Source of the DNA: an uncultured Verrucomicrobiota bacterium
Lineage (GTDB): Bacteria; Verrucomicrobiota; Verrucomicrobiia; Verrucomicrobiales; Verrucomicrobiaceae
Direction of reading: 5' to 3'
Assembly (NCBI GenBank): GCA_903854655.1
Contig: CAINXC010000672.1
Location: forward strand, 1 to 36,039
Length of the DNA: 36,039 nt
Shown: in pieces, positions 25,513 to 32,645 of the stretch
Position numbering within the stretch: position 1 is the first letter of the stretch
How the letters are laid out: every line of letters begins with the position of its first letter
Notes under the pieces: generated by a model
Told to the model about the DNA's origin: nothing
Database searches by the model: none
What the model saw: the letters and a program-made list of their open reading frames with translations, nothing else
Program-made: the position numbers and the translations under genes

Positions 25513-26799
25513 ATGAAAAGCGTAATCTCCCGAATCATCATCACCGTCCTCGCCATCGGGCTGTGGACCTTCGCCAGCACGGCCGTGGACGCGACGGCCC
25601 CGCTCATCTCCTCCAAGGCCGCCATGGGCCAGCTTCAGGACACGGATTCCGGCTTCATCATCGCCAGGTGGGGCGCGCTGGTCACCGGCGGCCACCTTTC
25701 CTCCGGCCTGCTCCTGCTCGTGCTGCTGGCGATCTGGGCAGGCCCGGTCATCAAGGGCTTGAAGCGCCTGGCGGGCCGCACTCCGCCCAGCCCCGGATCG
25801 CTCGTTGCGCTGCTGTTCGTGATTCTCGGCGGCTCCTCATGCCACGGCTACTACGATGCACGCGACAACGAGGAATACGTCACCATCAAGGCCAACCAGA
25901 CCGCCTTCCTGGTGCCCCAGCAGGGGGCCAACCTGCAGGGCCAGGGGGCCTTCGACAGCGCGGCCTATCTGGAGAAGAACAAGATCGCGGAGAAGCGCAT
26001 CCAGATTCCGCACATGCTCCTGAAGCGCAAGGGCTGGACCGCGACTGACATGTACATTCCTTCCGCCGTGCTCTACGTCGTCACCCGCGAGCCCTTCGTG
26101 CGCGAGTGGCTCAAGGAATCCATCCGCGGCACCTCCAGCAAGAACGAGGGCTTTTTCCTGGAGTCGGCCGAGGGCATCAACATCGACTTCGGCGTCGCCA
26201 TCAGCGCCCACATCAAGATCGAGGACTCCGCCCTGTACATGTTCAACCTCGGCACCGCGTCCACCCAGGCGGACACCAGCGAGTTCCCCTCCGTCGTCTA
26301 TGCCCGCCCCCTGGCGGAGGTGATGGACCAGGTCGTGCGCGCCCGGGTGCAGACGCTGCTGGCCAGGGAGTTCGGCAGCCGCCCCATGGCCCGCTGCATC
26401 ACGGACAAGGCGGAATCCATGGCCGCCGTCGAGAAGCAGGTGGTCGGCGATTTCGCCAAGATCGGCATCACCATTGACTATGTCGGCTACGCCAGCCAGC
26501 TCAACTTCGACAAGGAGATCCAGGACGCCATCAACAAGGTCTTCCTCACCAAGCAGGAGGCCGAGGCCGCCGCCAACCAGCTCGTGTCCATCCCCGTGCG
26601 CACCGCCATCGCCGACATCACCATCAAGGAAGGCATCGGCAAGGGGCTGGAGAAGTGGGATGGCAAGCTGCCCGCCCTGCCCAGCTTCATGATCCTCACG
26701 CCCGAAGTGATCAACTCCGTGAAGAGCCTCTTCCCCGGCTCCGCCCCCCTGCCGACCCAGTTGGGACAGCCTGCGACACCATCCGGCACGGCGAAGTAG
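25513..26799 (+). CDS. SPFH/Band-7 membrane protein
   Basis: A 428-residue protein from the ATG at 25513; the frame is open upstream, but without family-like sequence. Membrane segments lie at about 5-24 and 63-83. A third hydrophobic stretch at 96-109 ends in the lipobox-like LGGSSC (Cys110). The rest is a Band-7-type domain: a strand starting TIKANQTAFLVPQQG, a GINIDFGVAISAHIKIED strand pair, and a long helix with FLTKQEAEAAANQL typical of prohibitin/HflK-like oligomers. Such proteins scaffold membrane domains or proteases. The unusual double-anchor N-terminus makes topology uncertain. It stands alone with no NfeD partner visible. Confidence 0.75.
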   Translation: MKSVISRIIITVLAIGLWTFASTAVDATAPLISSKAAMGQLQDTDSGFIIARWGALVTGGHLSSGLLLLVLLAIWAGPVIKGLKRLAGRTPPSPGSLVALLFVILGGSSCHGYYDARDNEEYVTIKANQTAFLVPQQGANLQGQGAFDSAAYLEKNKIAEKRIQIPHMLLKRKGWTATDMYIPSAVLYVVTREPFVREWLKESIRGTSSKNEGFFLESAEGINIDFGVAISAHIKIEDSALYMFNLGTASTQADTSEFPSVVYARPLAEVMDQVVRARVQTLLAREFGSRPMARCITDKAESMAAVEKQVVGDFAKIGITIDYVGYASQLNFDKEIQDAINKVFLTKQEAEAAANQLVSIPVRTAIADITIKEGIGKGLEKWDGKLPALPSFMILTPEVINSVKSLFPGSAPLPTQLGQPATPSGTAK

Positions 26800-26807
26800 C
26801 AGCAAAA

Positions 26808-26835
26808 GGAGCGCGGACAAGGGTGTCCGCGCTCC
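26808..26835. repeat. perfect REP-like hairpin after the Band-7 gene
   Basis: Twelve base pairs (GGAGCGCGGACA against TGTCCGCGCTCC) with loop AGGG, starting 9 nt after the Band-7 stop. It could act as a terminator, but no T-run follows. The same palindrome family (GGAGCG.GGACA...TGTCC.CGC) forms both ends of the element at 31252-31401, so it is better read as a dispersed REP. Confidence 0.75.
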
Positions 26836-26872
26836 TCCAGGCTTTCCACCCATTCATCCTGTGCACAGAAAA

Positions 26873-26992
26873 GGCAGACAGAGGAATGAAGGAGCAGGGA
26901 TGAAGGACGGATGCCGCCTTCACTTGCTGGTGAGAAGACAAAAAGGATCGCAGCTTGCATCTCATTCCTCTGTCCCCATTCCTCTGTCTGCC
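26873..26992. repeat. inverted oligomer array, cagaggaatg type
   Basis: GGCAGACAGAGGAATG at 26873-26888 is exactly complementary to CATTCCTCTGTCTGCC at 26977-26992. The right arm contains a second direct ATTCCTCTGTC unit just before. About 88 nt separate the arms. It resembles the gatacaag arrays in layout, with a different unit sequence. The remaining sequence up to 27177 shows no gene. Confidence 0.8.
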
Positions 26993-27177
26993 CTCTTTTT
27001 TCCAGGATCAAAAAAATGATGCAACCCGGATCCGGAGCCTGAAGGGCTCATGGAGTTCAGCCCAGGGTCGCCCGAGTTTGACGAGGGCCGCCCTGGGGTT
27101 GGCGTGAGCACGGCGAGGCGCGAAGCCATCACGCCGCCAGCTTCAGGGAGCAGGTCATGCCGCGCCAGGGATTTGCG

Positions 27178-27252
27178 CAACAAAACTGTTGTACAACGAT
27201 TTTGTTGTGTTTAAATTGTACACAACAAAACTGTTGCACAACAAAACGGTTG
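27178..27252 (+). promoter_or_regulatory. four-copy 14-bp operator-like array
   Basis: Four near-identical 14-mers of the form CAACAAAA(C/T)(T/G/C)GTTG lie directly upstream of the first ATPase gene. Three are on the plus strand (27178-27191, 27223-27236, 27239-27252) and one on the minus strand (27194-27207). Each has CAAC/GTTG ends, so is itself partly palindromic. Starts are spaced 16, 29 and 16 nt, that is two pairs. The block is AT-rich in a GC-rich region and contains a TTTAAATTGTACA stretch that could hold a -10. The last copy ends 10 nt before the ATG at 27263, so bound protein would block initiation. The binder is unknown. Confidence 0.65.
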
Positions 27253-27262
27253 CCTTCTTTCC

Positions 27263-28495
27263 ATGAGCCAATCCCCACCTGATTTTTACATCGGAGCGCC
27301 CGTTGACCCAGATGACCTGTGCTTTCGCGGCGAGTTCATCACGGAAATCCATGATCACCTGCGCAATCATCACCTGATCCTTTCCGCTCCACGCCGGACC
27401 GGGAAAACCAGCGTCATGGACTACCTCGCCGCTCATCCCCATGGCGGTTTCTCGCCCATTTCCGTTTTCGTGCAGGACATTTCCCACCCTGCCGATTTCA
27501 TCCTGCTGCTGCTCGATTTGTTCCACGAAAAGCACCCCAAATGGTTCAAGGACTTGTTTGCCAAAGGCAGCGGCTTGATCGGCAAGGTGCTGGGGCGTGT
27601 CGGCGAAATCGAGGCCCAGGGATTCAAGGTCACCCTTCGCCAGCAGGAGCCGGACTGGCGCGAAAACTGGAAGAAACACGGCGATGAGTTCTTCGCCCAG
27701 GTGCGCAAGAGCGAGCACCGCCTGCTGCTCCTGGTGGATGAGTTTCCAGACATGATCCTGAACATGCAGAAGCACGATGCCAGCCTGGTGCGCCCGTTCC
27801 TGGCCTGGTTTCGCGGTCACCGGCTCACCCCGCATCCCAAGCAGGACCACGTGCGCTGGCTGCTGTGCGGCTCCGTGAACCTGTCCAGCACCCTCGACGG
27901 CATTGATTGCCTGGATGAAATCAACGACCTCATGGACGTCGCCCTGCCGCCGCTCACCAAGGAGCAGGTCATCGAGTTCGTCGAAACCATGCTCACCAGC
28001 CGCAAGGTGTCTTTTGATCCCAAGGTTCCGGCAAAGGTGGCCAGGGAGCTGGGCCGCCCCGTGCCGGTGTTCCTGCAAATGGTCACCCAGGACCTCTACC
28101 GCATGGCGAAGAAGGCCGGCAAGCCCCTCGCCGTGCGCGATGTCTCCCGCGCCTTCGCCGATCTGATCGTCACCAGCGGCGCGCGCGACAAGCTGCAGCA
28201 CTACTACTCGCGTATCGACATGTACTACCCCGTGCCGAAGGCCGCCGCCGCCTACGCGCTCCTGGCAAAGCTCGCCATCAGCCCCGCCGGACTGAGCCGC
28301 GCTTCTTTGTTCGCCGAGTTCGAACAGAGCCTTGTCCAGCAAGGCGACACCTCCCCGGCGAACAAGCGCAAGCAGGTCTTCAACCAGCTCCTGCGCGACC
28401 TGGAGAACGATTTCTACGTGGCGGAAATCAAGGCCGGCCATTTCGATTTCTCCAGCGGCCTCATGAAACAGTGGTGGAGGAAGTACTATGCTTGA
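27263..28495 (+). CDS. P-loop ATPase, first gene of a two-ATPase operon
   Basis: A 410-residue AAA/STAND-like ATPase. Walker A is APRRTGKTS (residues 42-50); Walker B is RLLLLVDEFPDM (about 153-164, Asp159-Glu160). A sensor-like LLCGSVNLSS lies near 210. The C-terminal third (about 300-410) is helical with a winged-helix look (LLAKLAISPAGLSRASLFAEFEQ), as in archaeal-type ATPases. It overlaps the second ATPase gene by 8 nt, so the two are co-translated. Upstream lies the four-copy operator array. No effector nuclease, protease or membrane segment is visible. A role in sensing or defence is inference from architecture. Confidence 0.75.
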   Translation: MSQSPPDFYIGAPVDPDDLCFRGEFITEIHDHLRNHHLILSAPRRTGKTSVMDYLAAHPHGGFSPISVFVQDISHPADFILLLLDLFHEKHPKWFKDLFAKGSGLIGKVLGRVGEIEAQGFKVTLRQQEPDWRENWKKHGDEFFAQVRKSEHRLLLLVDEFPDMILNMQKHDASLVRPFLAWFRGHRLTPHPKQDHVRWLLCGSVNLSSTLDGIDCLDEINDLMDVALPPLTKEQVIEFVETMLTSRKVSFDPKVPAKVARELGRPVPVFLQMVTQDLYRMAKKAGKPLAVRDVSRAFADLIVTSGARDKLQHYYSRIDMYYPVPKAAAAYALLAKLAISPAGLSRASLFAEFEQSLVQQGDTSPANKRKQVFNQLLRDLENDFYVAEIKAGHFDFSSGLMKQWWRKYYA

Positions 28496-31157
28496 AGCAC
28501 CCGTTGAACCCCGCTCCCAGCTCGGCCTTTACCGCGCCCATCTCACAAGCCCGGAGCACCGCAGCCACATCACCGTGGGCCGCGCGCAGATGCTGGCGGA
28601 CACCCTCGAAATCCTGCGCAAAAACATCGGTCGCAAGGCGCGGCACCACCAGGTCTTCATCGCCCCGCGCGGCAGCGGCAAGACCCATTTCCTGTCGTTG
28701 ATCGAGGATGCAATCCATCGCGACCCGGCGCTCAGCAAGTCCTATGTTGTCGTACGCTTTCCTGAAGAGGCGCGGCGCATCCTCTCCTTCGCTGATTTCC
28801 TGCTCATGATCTGCGAGGTGCTGCGCGACTCCGGCCCGCCGGACTCCGAATGGGGCAGGCTGCACGACCGGCTGGCCACCGTGGAGGATGATGCCACGAT
28901 CATCGACACCGTGGTGCCCGCCCTGCGCAGGCACTACCAGGAGCATCACCAGGTCTTCGTCCTCATGGTCGAAAATTTGAACCAGGTCATGGAGGAGCAG
29001 ATCAAGAAGCCCCAGTCCATCAAGGCGCTGCGCGGCTTCCTCATGCAGGACAACGGCTGCCTGCTCATCGGCACCTCGCCTCTGCACTTCGGCGGCCTCA
29101 CCCAGGCGGACCAGCCCTTCTACGATTTCTTTGACCTCCAGGTGCTCGACCAGTTGAGCACGGAGGAATCCATCGAGCTGATCCGGCGCAACCTGGAATG
29201 GGACAAGCGCACGGACCTGCTGGCCCAGTTCGCCACCCTGCGGCCGCGCCTGCAAGCCATCCACACCCTCACTGGCGGCAGCCCCCGGCTCACCGTCATG
29301 CTGTATGAGCTGCTCAGCAATGAATCCATCACCGCCGTGAAGCAGCAGTTTCTCATGCTGCTGGATCGTATCACACCCTTTTACCAGGACCGGCTCAACG
29401 ACCTTTCGCCGCAGGAGCGCGTGGTGCTCGAAACCATCGCCACCATGCGCGACCAGTGGGGCAAGCCCGCCCCGCCGAAAACCCCGGCGAACATCGCCCG
29501 GCTCATGCGCATGAAGCAGTCCCAGGTCTCCGTCCTGCTGGGCCGCCTCGCCAAAGGGCTCTACCTCGTGCAACGGGACAACCCTGCCGACGCCCGCTCC
29601 TCCCTCTACGTGATCCGCGAGGGCTTCTTCGATCTCTGGCTGGCCATGAACATCAGCCGCGCCGCGCGCCAGCGCATTCCGCTGCTCACCGATTTCTTCG
29701 CCGCCTTCTATGAGCAACTGGACGCGCGACAGCAAAAAAAGGACGAGTACTGGGCGCGCCTCAAGGCCGGGGAGTTCAACGAAGACGCCGCCGAAACCCT
29801 CAGCTATCTTTCCGAAGTGGGCCCGCCAGAGGAACGCGCCATCGGGAAAGCAAAACTCGCCGCCGAGCTCATAAAGCGTGGCGAAACGGAACGCCCCGAA
29901 CTGCTCAAGCGCGAGCTGCAAATGCTCCCCCTCGATTCCACCGCCCGCTGGATCACCGACCGCTTGGATGAGACGGAGCCCAGCTACCTGGATGAGCTGC
30001 TGGAGCTCATCCAGTGCTGGGAAACGCAACGCCAGGGAGGCGTCGAAGCCTTCGCCCAGGAGCTTCAGTCCATCGGCGAAAAACTCGATCTCCAAGGCTG
30101 GTCGAAACTGCGCATGGAGTTCTTGCGCGATCATCTGGAAACGCTGCCACTCACCCCCGAGCGAGTGATGACACGTCTGCAACTGGCCAACTTCCTGAGG
30201 AAATTCGCTCAATGGCAGGAAGCGGCTTGTCAGGGAAAAACGGCATTGGACGAGGCGGTCGAACTCCAGGGGCAGGACCTGATCGCCACCGCCTGCAACG
30301 ATTACGCGCTCTTGCTCCATGACACCAACCGACTTGCAGAGGCAGAGCCGCTGATGCGCCGGGCACTAGCCCTTAACGAGGCACGCTTCAGCGCGGACCA
30401 TCCCTTTGTCTCCGCTGCCCTCAATAACCTCGCACTGTTGCTGCAGGACACCGACCGGTTGGCGGAGGCGGAGCCGCTGATGCGCCGTGCCCTGGCCATC
30501 GAGGATACAGGCTATGCCGCAGGCCACCCAAATGTCGCCATCCGCCTCAACAACCTCGCAATGTTGCTCCATAAAAGCAACCGGCAGGCTGAGGCGGAGC
30601 CACTTATGCGACGTGCACTGGCCATCGACGAAGCAAGCTATGGCGCGGGCCACCCAAATGTTGCCATCCGCCTCAACAACCTCGCGCGATTGCTCCATGA
30701 CACCGACCGACTGGCGGAAGCGGAGCCACTGATGCGTCGTGCACTGGCCATCGATGAGGCGAACTTCGGCAAGGATCACCCCAAGGTAGCCCTACGCCTC
30801 AACAACCTTGCGCAGTTGCTCCAAGCCACCGATCGACTGGCGGAGGCCGAGCCAATGATGCGTCGCGCCCTGGCCATCGACGAGGCCAGCTACGGCGTGG
30901 ACCATCCCAAGGTCGCTGGCCTCAATCCCAAGGTCGCTATCCGCCTCAACAACCTCGCGCGGTTGCTCCAGGACACCCACCGACTGAAGGAGGCCGAGCC
31001 GCTGATGTGCCGTGCCCTTGACATCTTTGTTTCCAGTCTGGGCAAACCCCATCCGAACACGCAAACTGCGGCCAGCAACTACCAACGCCTCCTCCAAGCC
31101 ACCGGCCTGGGCGAGGAGGAGGCCCTGGCGAAGGTGCGGGAGGTGCTGGGCGAGTGA
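28488..31157 (+). CDS. STAND-like ATPase with C-terminal TPR array
   Basis: An 889-residue protein. The NTPase part (about 25-300) has Walker A APRGSGKTH (59-67) and a Walker B-like VFVLMVENLNQ (156-166, Glu162) where the usual Asp is Val. Next come a GTSP sensor-like motif and a winged-helix region with TPANIARLMRMKQSQVSVLL (about 330-390). A helical linker leads to six TPRs of 42 residues (604-862) of the NNLA.LL..T.RLAEAEPLM type, nearly identical to each other. The cap ends EEEALAKVREVLGE. Repeat 5 carries a 7-residue insertion from a 21-bp slippage. TPRs of this kind (kinesin-light-chain-like) bind peptides or proteins. It is co-translated with the first ATPase. A STAND-type sensor is likely, its target unknown. 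Confidence 0.75.
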   Translation: MLEAPVEPRSQLGLYRAHLTSPEHRSHITVGRAQMLADTLEILRKNIGRKARHHQVFIAPRGSGKTHFLSLIEDAIHRDPALSKSYVVVRFPEEARRILSFADFLLMICEVLRDSGPPDSEWGRLHDRLATVEDDATIIDTVVPALRRHYQEHHQVFVLMVENLNQVMEEQIKKPQSIKALRGFLMQDNGCLLIGTSPLHFGGLTQADQPFYDFFDLQVLDQLSTEESIELIRRNLEWDKRTDLLAQFATLRPRLQAIHTLTGGSPRLTVMLYELLSNESITAVKQQFLMLLDRITPFYQDRLNDLSPQERVVLETIATMRDQWGKPAPPKTPANIARLMRMKQSQVSVLLGRLAKGLYLVQRDNPADARSSLYVIREGFFDLWLAMNISRAARQRIPLLTDFFAAFYEQLDARQQKKDEYWARLKAGEFNEDAAETLSYLSEVGPPEERAIGKAKLAAELIKRGETERPELLKRELQMLPLDSTARWITDRLDETEPSYLDELLELIQCWETQRQGGVEAFAQELQSIGEKLDLQGWSKLRMEFLRDHLETLPLTPERVMTRLQLANFLRKFAQWQEAACQGKTALDEAVELQGQDLIATACNDYALLLHDTNRLAEAEPLMRRALALNEARFSADHPFVSAALNNLALLLQDTDRLAEAEPLMRRALAIEDTGYAAGHPNVAIRLNNLAMLLHKSNRQAEAEPLMRRALAIDEASYGAGHPNVAIRLNNLARLLHDTDRLAEAEPLMRRALAIDEANFGKDHPKVALRLNNLAQLLQATDRLAEAEPMMRRALAIDEASYGVDHPKVAGLNPKVAIRLNNLARLLQDTHRLKEAEPLMCRALDIFVSSLGKPHPNTQTAASNYQRLLQATGLGEEEALAKVREVLGE

Positions 31158-31198
31158 GCGGAGGGTGGACCTGCGGGAGCCGGGGGCGTTGCCTGCGG
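31087..31198 (+). repeat. 3'-end cassette, copy A (in TPR gene)
   Basis: This 112-nt segment spans the last 23 codons of the TPR-ATPase gene and 41 nt after its stop. It recurs at 32320-32433 with one substitution and a 2-nt indel, and in shorter form at 31529-31575 and 34097-34131. The conserved part crosses the stop codon, so the unit is not simply a protein-coding duplicate. Confidence 0.85.
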
Positions 31199-31251
31199 TG
31201 GGGACCTTGGAGGTGTGGTTGCTCACAGCGGATGTCAGGAGCTTGCAGGGG

Positions 31252-31401
31252 GGAGCGTGGACACTCTTGTCCGCAACCATCATCCCTGGCGGCGCAGCCG
31301 CGATTCTCTCAAGGAACAACGCAGCCGCCGTGTAAGCTTCAGGGACAAGGTTCGCGGCTGCGCCGCAGGTGTTTGGATTGCGGACAGGAGTTCCACGCTC
31401 C
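31252..31401. repeat. nested inverted-repeat (REPIN-like) element
   Basis: Outer arms: GGAGCGTGGACACTCTTGTC and on to CGCAA (31252-31276) pair with 31378-31401, about 23 of 25 positions. Inner arms: GCGGCGCAGCCGCGA (31289-31303) is exactly complementary to 31352-31366. The outer arm is the same palindrome family as the hairpin at 26808-26835. The interval after the TPR gene (31158-31576) otherwise shows no gene. Confidence 0.8.
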
Positions 31402-31427
31402 TTTCGCTGCGGCACCATCACGCTCTC

Positions 31428-31500
31428 ACCACGGATGGCCCGGATAACGACGGATGGATGGCAGTTTCTTCCCATCCGAGCTATCCGAGCCATCCGTGGT
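31428..31500. repeat. inverted oligomer array, cggatgg type
   Basis: ACCACGGATGG (31428-31438) is exactly complementary to CCATCCGTGGT (31490-31500). Between them are further direct CGGAT(A/GG) units on the left and CATCCGAG/TATCCGAG units on the right, with a short non-repeated centre. It has the same layout as the gatacaag and cagaggaatg arrays, with a shorter spacer. Confidence 0.8.
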
Positions 31501-31528
31501 TCCATGTGCAGCAGTGCCGCGCGCGTGG

Positions 31529-31575
31529 GCGGGTGAGCGGGGGGTGGACCTGCGGGAGCCGGGGGTGTTGCCTCT
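31529..31575 (+). repeat. 3'-end cassette, copy B (partial)
   Basis: This segment contains GGCGGGTGAGCGGGGGGTGG followed by ACCTGCGGGAGCCGGGGGTG, matching only the part of the cassette from just before to about 40 nt after the TPR-gene stop. The coding part is missing. It abuts the stop of the DUF4304-like gene on the other strand. Confidence 0.7.
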
Positions 31576-31576
31576 G

Positions 31577-32143
31577 CTATCCTGACAATCTGCCTTTGAT
31601 CTCATGGAGACGTGCACCCCATGGACCCACAAGGCGATTGCTGAGTTCCGTCAACAAGTCCAATGCTTCGGTCTTGTTTCCGCGCTCATACTGTAATATC
31701 GCAAGACAGACAACGGGCACGGGATAATGTCCTTTTGTCACCTGCATGTCGGCAAGGAATTGCGCCATTGCCTCCACAGAACTCATCCGTCCCAGAAAAG
31801 GCAGCACAAAGCACGCAAGTTTATCGGCTATCTCGCCCGGGGTTCCAGGCTCCCCCAGAGGCCACCAGAGGTCTTTTCCATCGATGAGCTGGCCAATCCT
31901 CACTGTCACGGCACAAAAAGGCGCAGTGACGAACTCGGGCGCAGGAGCGGCCCATAAAATGGCGTGAACTTTGGGATGGAACATCCCGCAATTGATCGTG
32001 ACCATGTCGCCCGCCTTGCTAACCTGGAGCTCGATTACCTCAATGAAGTTGATACGTTTTCGGTTCCAGGCGCTCGATTTCCTATTGAATCCCTTGCTTT
32101 CAAGAAAAGAACCAGCCTGGGTGATCACCGATTTTATGCTCAT
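31577..32143 (-). CDS. DUF4304-like protein, possible immunity protein
   Basis: A 188-residue protein from the ATG at 32143; the long upstream extension runs through the cassette copy and is rejected. The family-like start is MSIKSVITQAGSFLESKGFN, then RKRINFIEVIELQVSK, then TINCGMFHPKVHAILWAA. DUF4304 proteins are often found near SUKH and other immunity-type genes. The C-terminal part (about 130-188) is helical (ALDLLTELSNRLVG). Its base composition is visibly lower in GC than its neighbours, a hint of transfer. No toxin gene is adjacent, so it may be a solitary immunity gene. Confidence 0.6.
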   Translation of the reverse strand: MSIKSVITQAGSFLESKGFNRKSSAWNRKRINFIEVIELQVSKAGDMVTINCGMFHPKVHAILWAAPAPEFVTAPFCAVTVRIGQLIDGKDLWWPLGEPGTPGEIADKLACFVLPFLGRMSSVEAMAQFLADMQVTKGHYPVPVVCLAILQYERGNKTEALDLLTELSNRLVGPWGARLHEIKGRLSG

Positions 32144-32319
32144 GGTGGGTCGTAAGATATGGCAAAACCAGGCATTCCGAGTTGCAAGAAACACCTTCGC
32201 ACCTGTCATGCGCAAGCCGCTCGACTTGAAGCAGTGTTGTGTTTCGGTTTCCGCACATCGAAGGAAGTGACGAAAGTGGATTTGGAGGGGTCTCCATGCA
32301 ACGGGAAACACCTGGCTCG

Positions 32320-32433
32320 GCCTCCTCCAAGACACCGGCCTGGGCGAGGAGGAGGCCCTGGCGAAGGTGCGGGAGGTGCTGGGCGAGTGAGCGGAGGGTG
32401 GACCTGCGGGAGCCCCGGGGGCGTTGCCTGCGG
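32320..32433 (+). repeat. 3'-end cassette, copy C (TPR gene-end fragment)
   Basis: This 114-nt segment is nearly identical to the end of the TPR-ATPase gene plus its 3' flank, including the codons for EEEALAKVREVLGE and the stop. No TPR or ATPase sequence precedes it; 32144-32319 and 32434-32645 contain nothing I recognise. It is either a remnant of a second TPR gene or a copied end cassette. Confidence 0.8.
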
Positions 32434-32645
32434 ATGGTGATGCCGGAGGCGTGGCGGATCTTCGCGCCCAGGAGCCGCTCCAAGCAGGGCCAACGATGGT
32501 GGCGGAGCGCTGGAGCGAAAGTTTGGCGCTGCGCGCGTGTTGTTTTCGAAACCCGTCGGGGGCGACGGTGGCCACATTGGGGGCCGCACCCTGCCCGCCT
32601 CACGCTTGACATGCCAGGGCCTTGTGATTTCATCGCACCACTCCT

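Noticed and set aside
26801..27177. Possible short gene between the Band-7 gene and the ATPase operon
   Set aside because: Open frames here are made of the hairpin and inverted oligomer array; no consistent coding signal.
27178..27252. Operator array considered as a small CRISPR
   Set aside because: Repeats are 14 nt, one is inverted, and gaps of 2-15 nt are too short for spacers.
28461..30320. Leftward open frame of about 620 codons opposite the TPR-ATPase
   Set aside because: Antisense to clear Walker motifs and a winged-helix region; no independent evidence.
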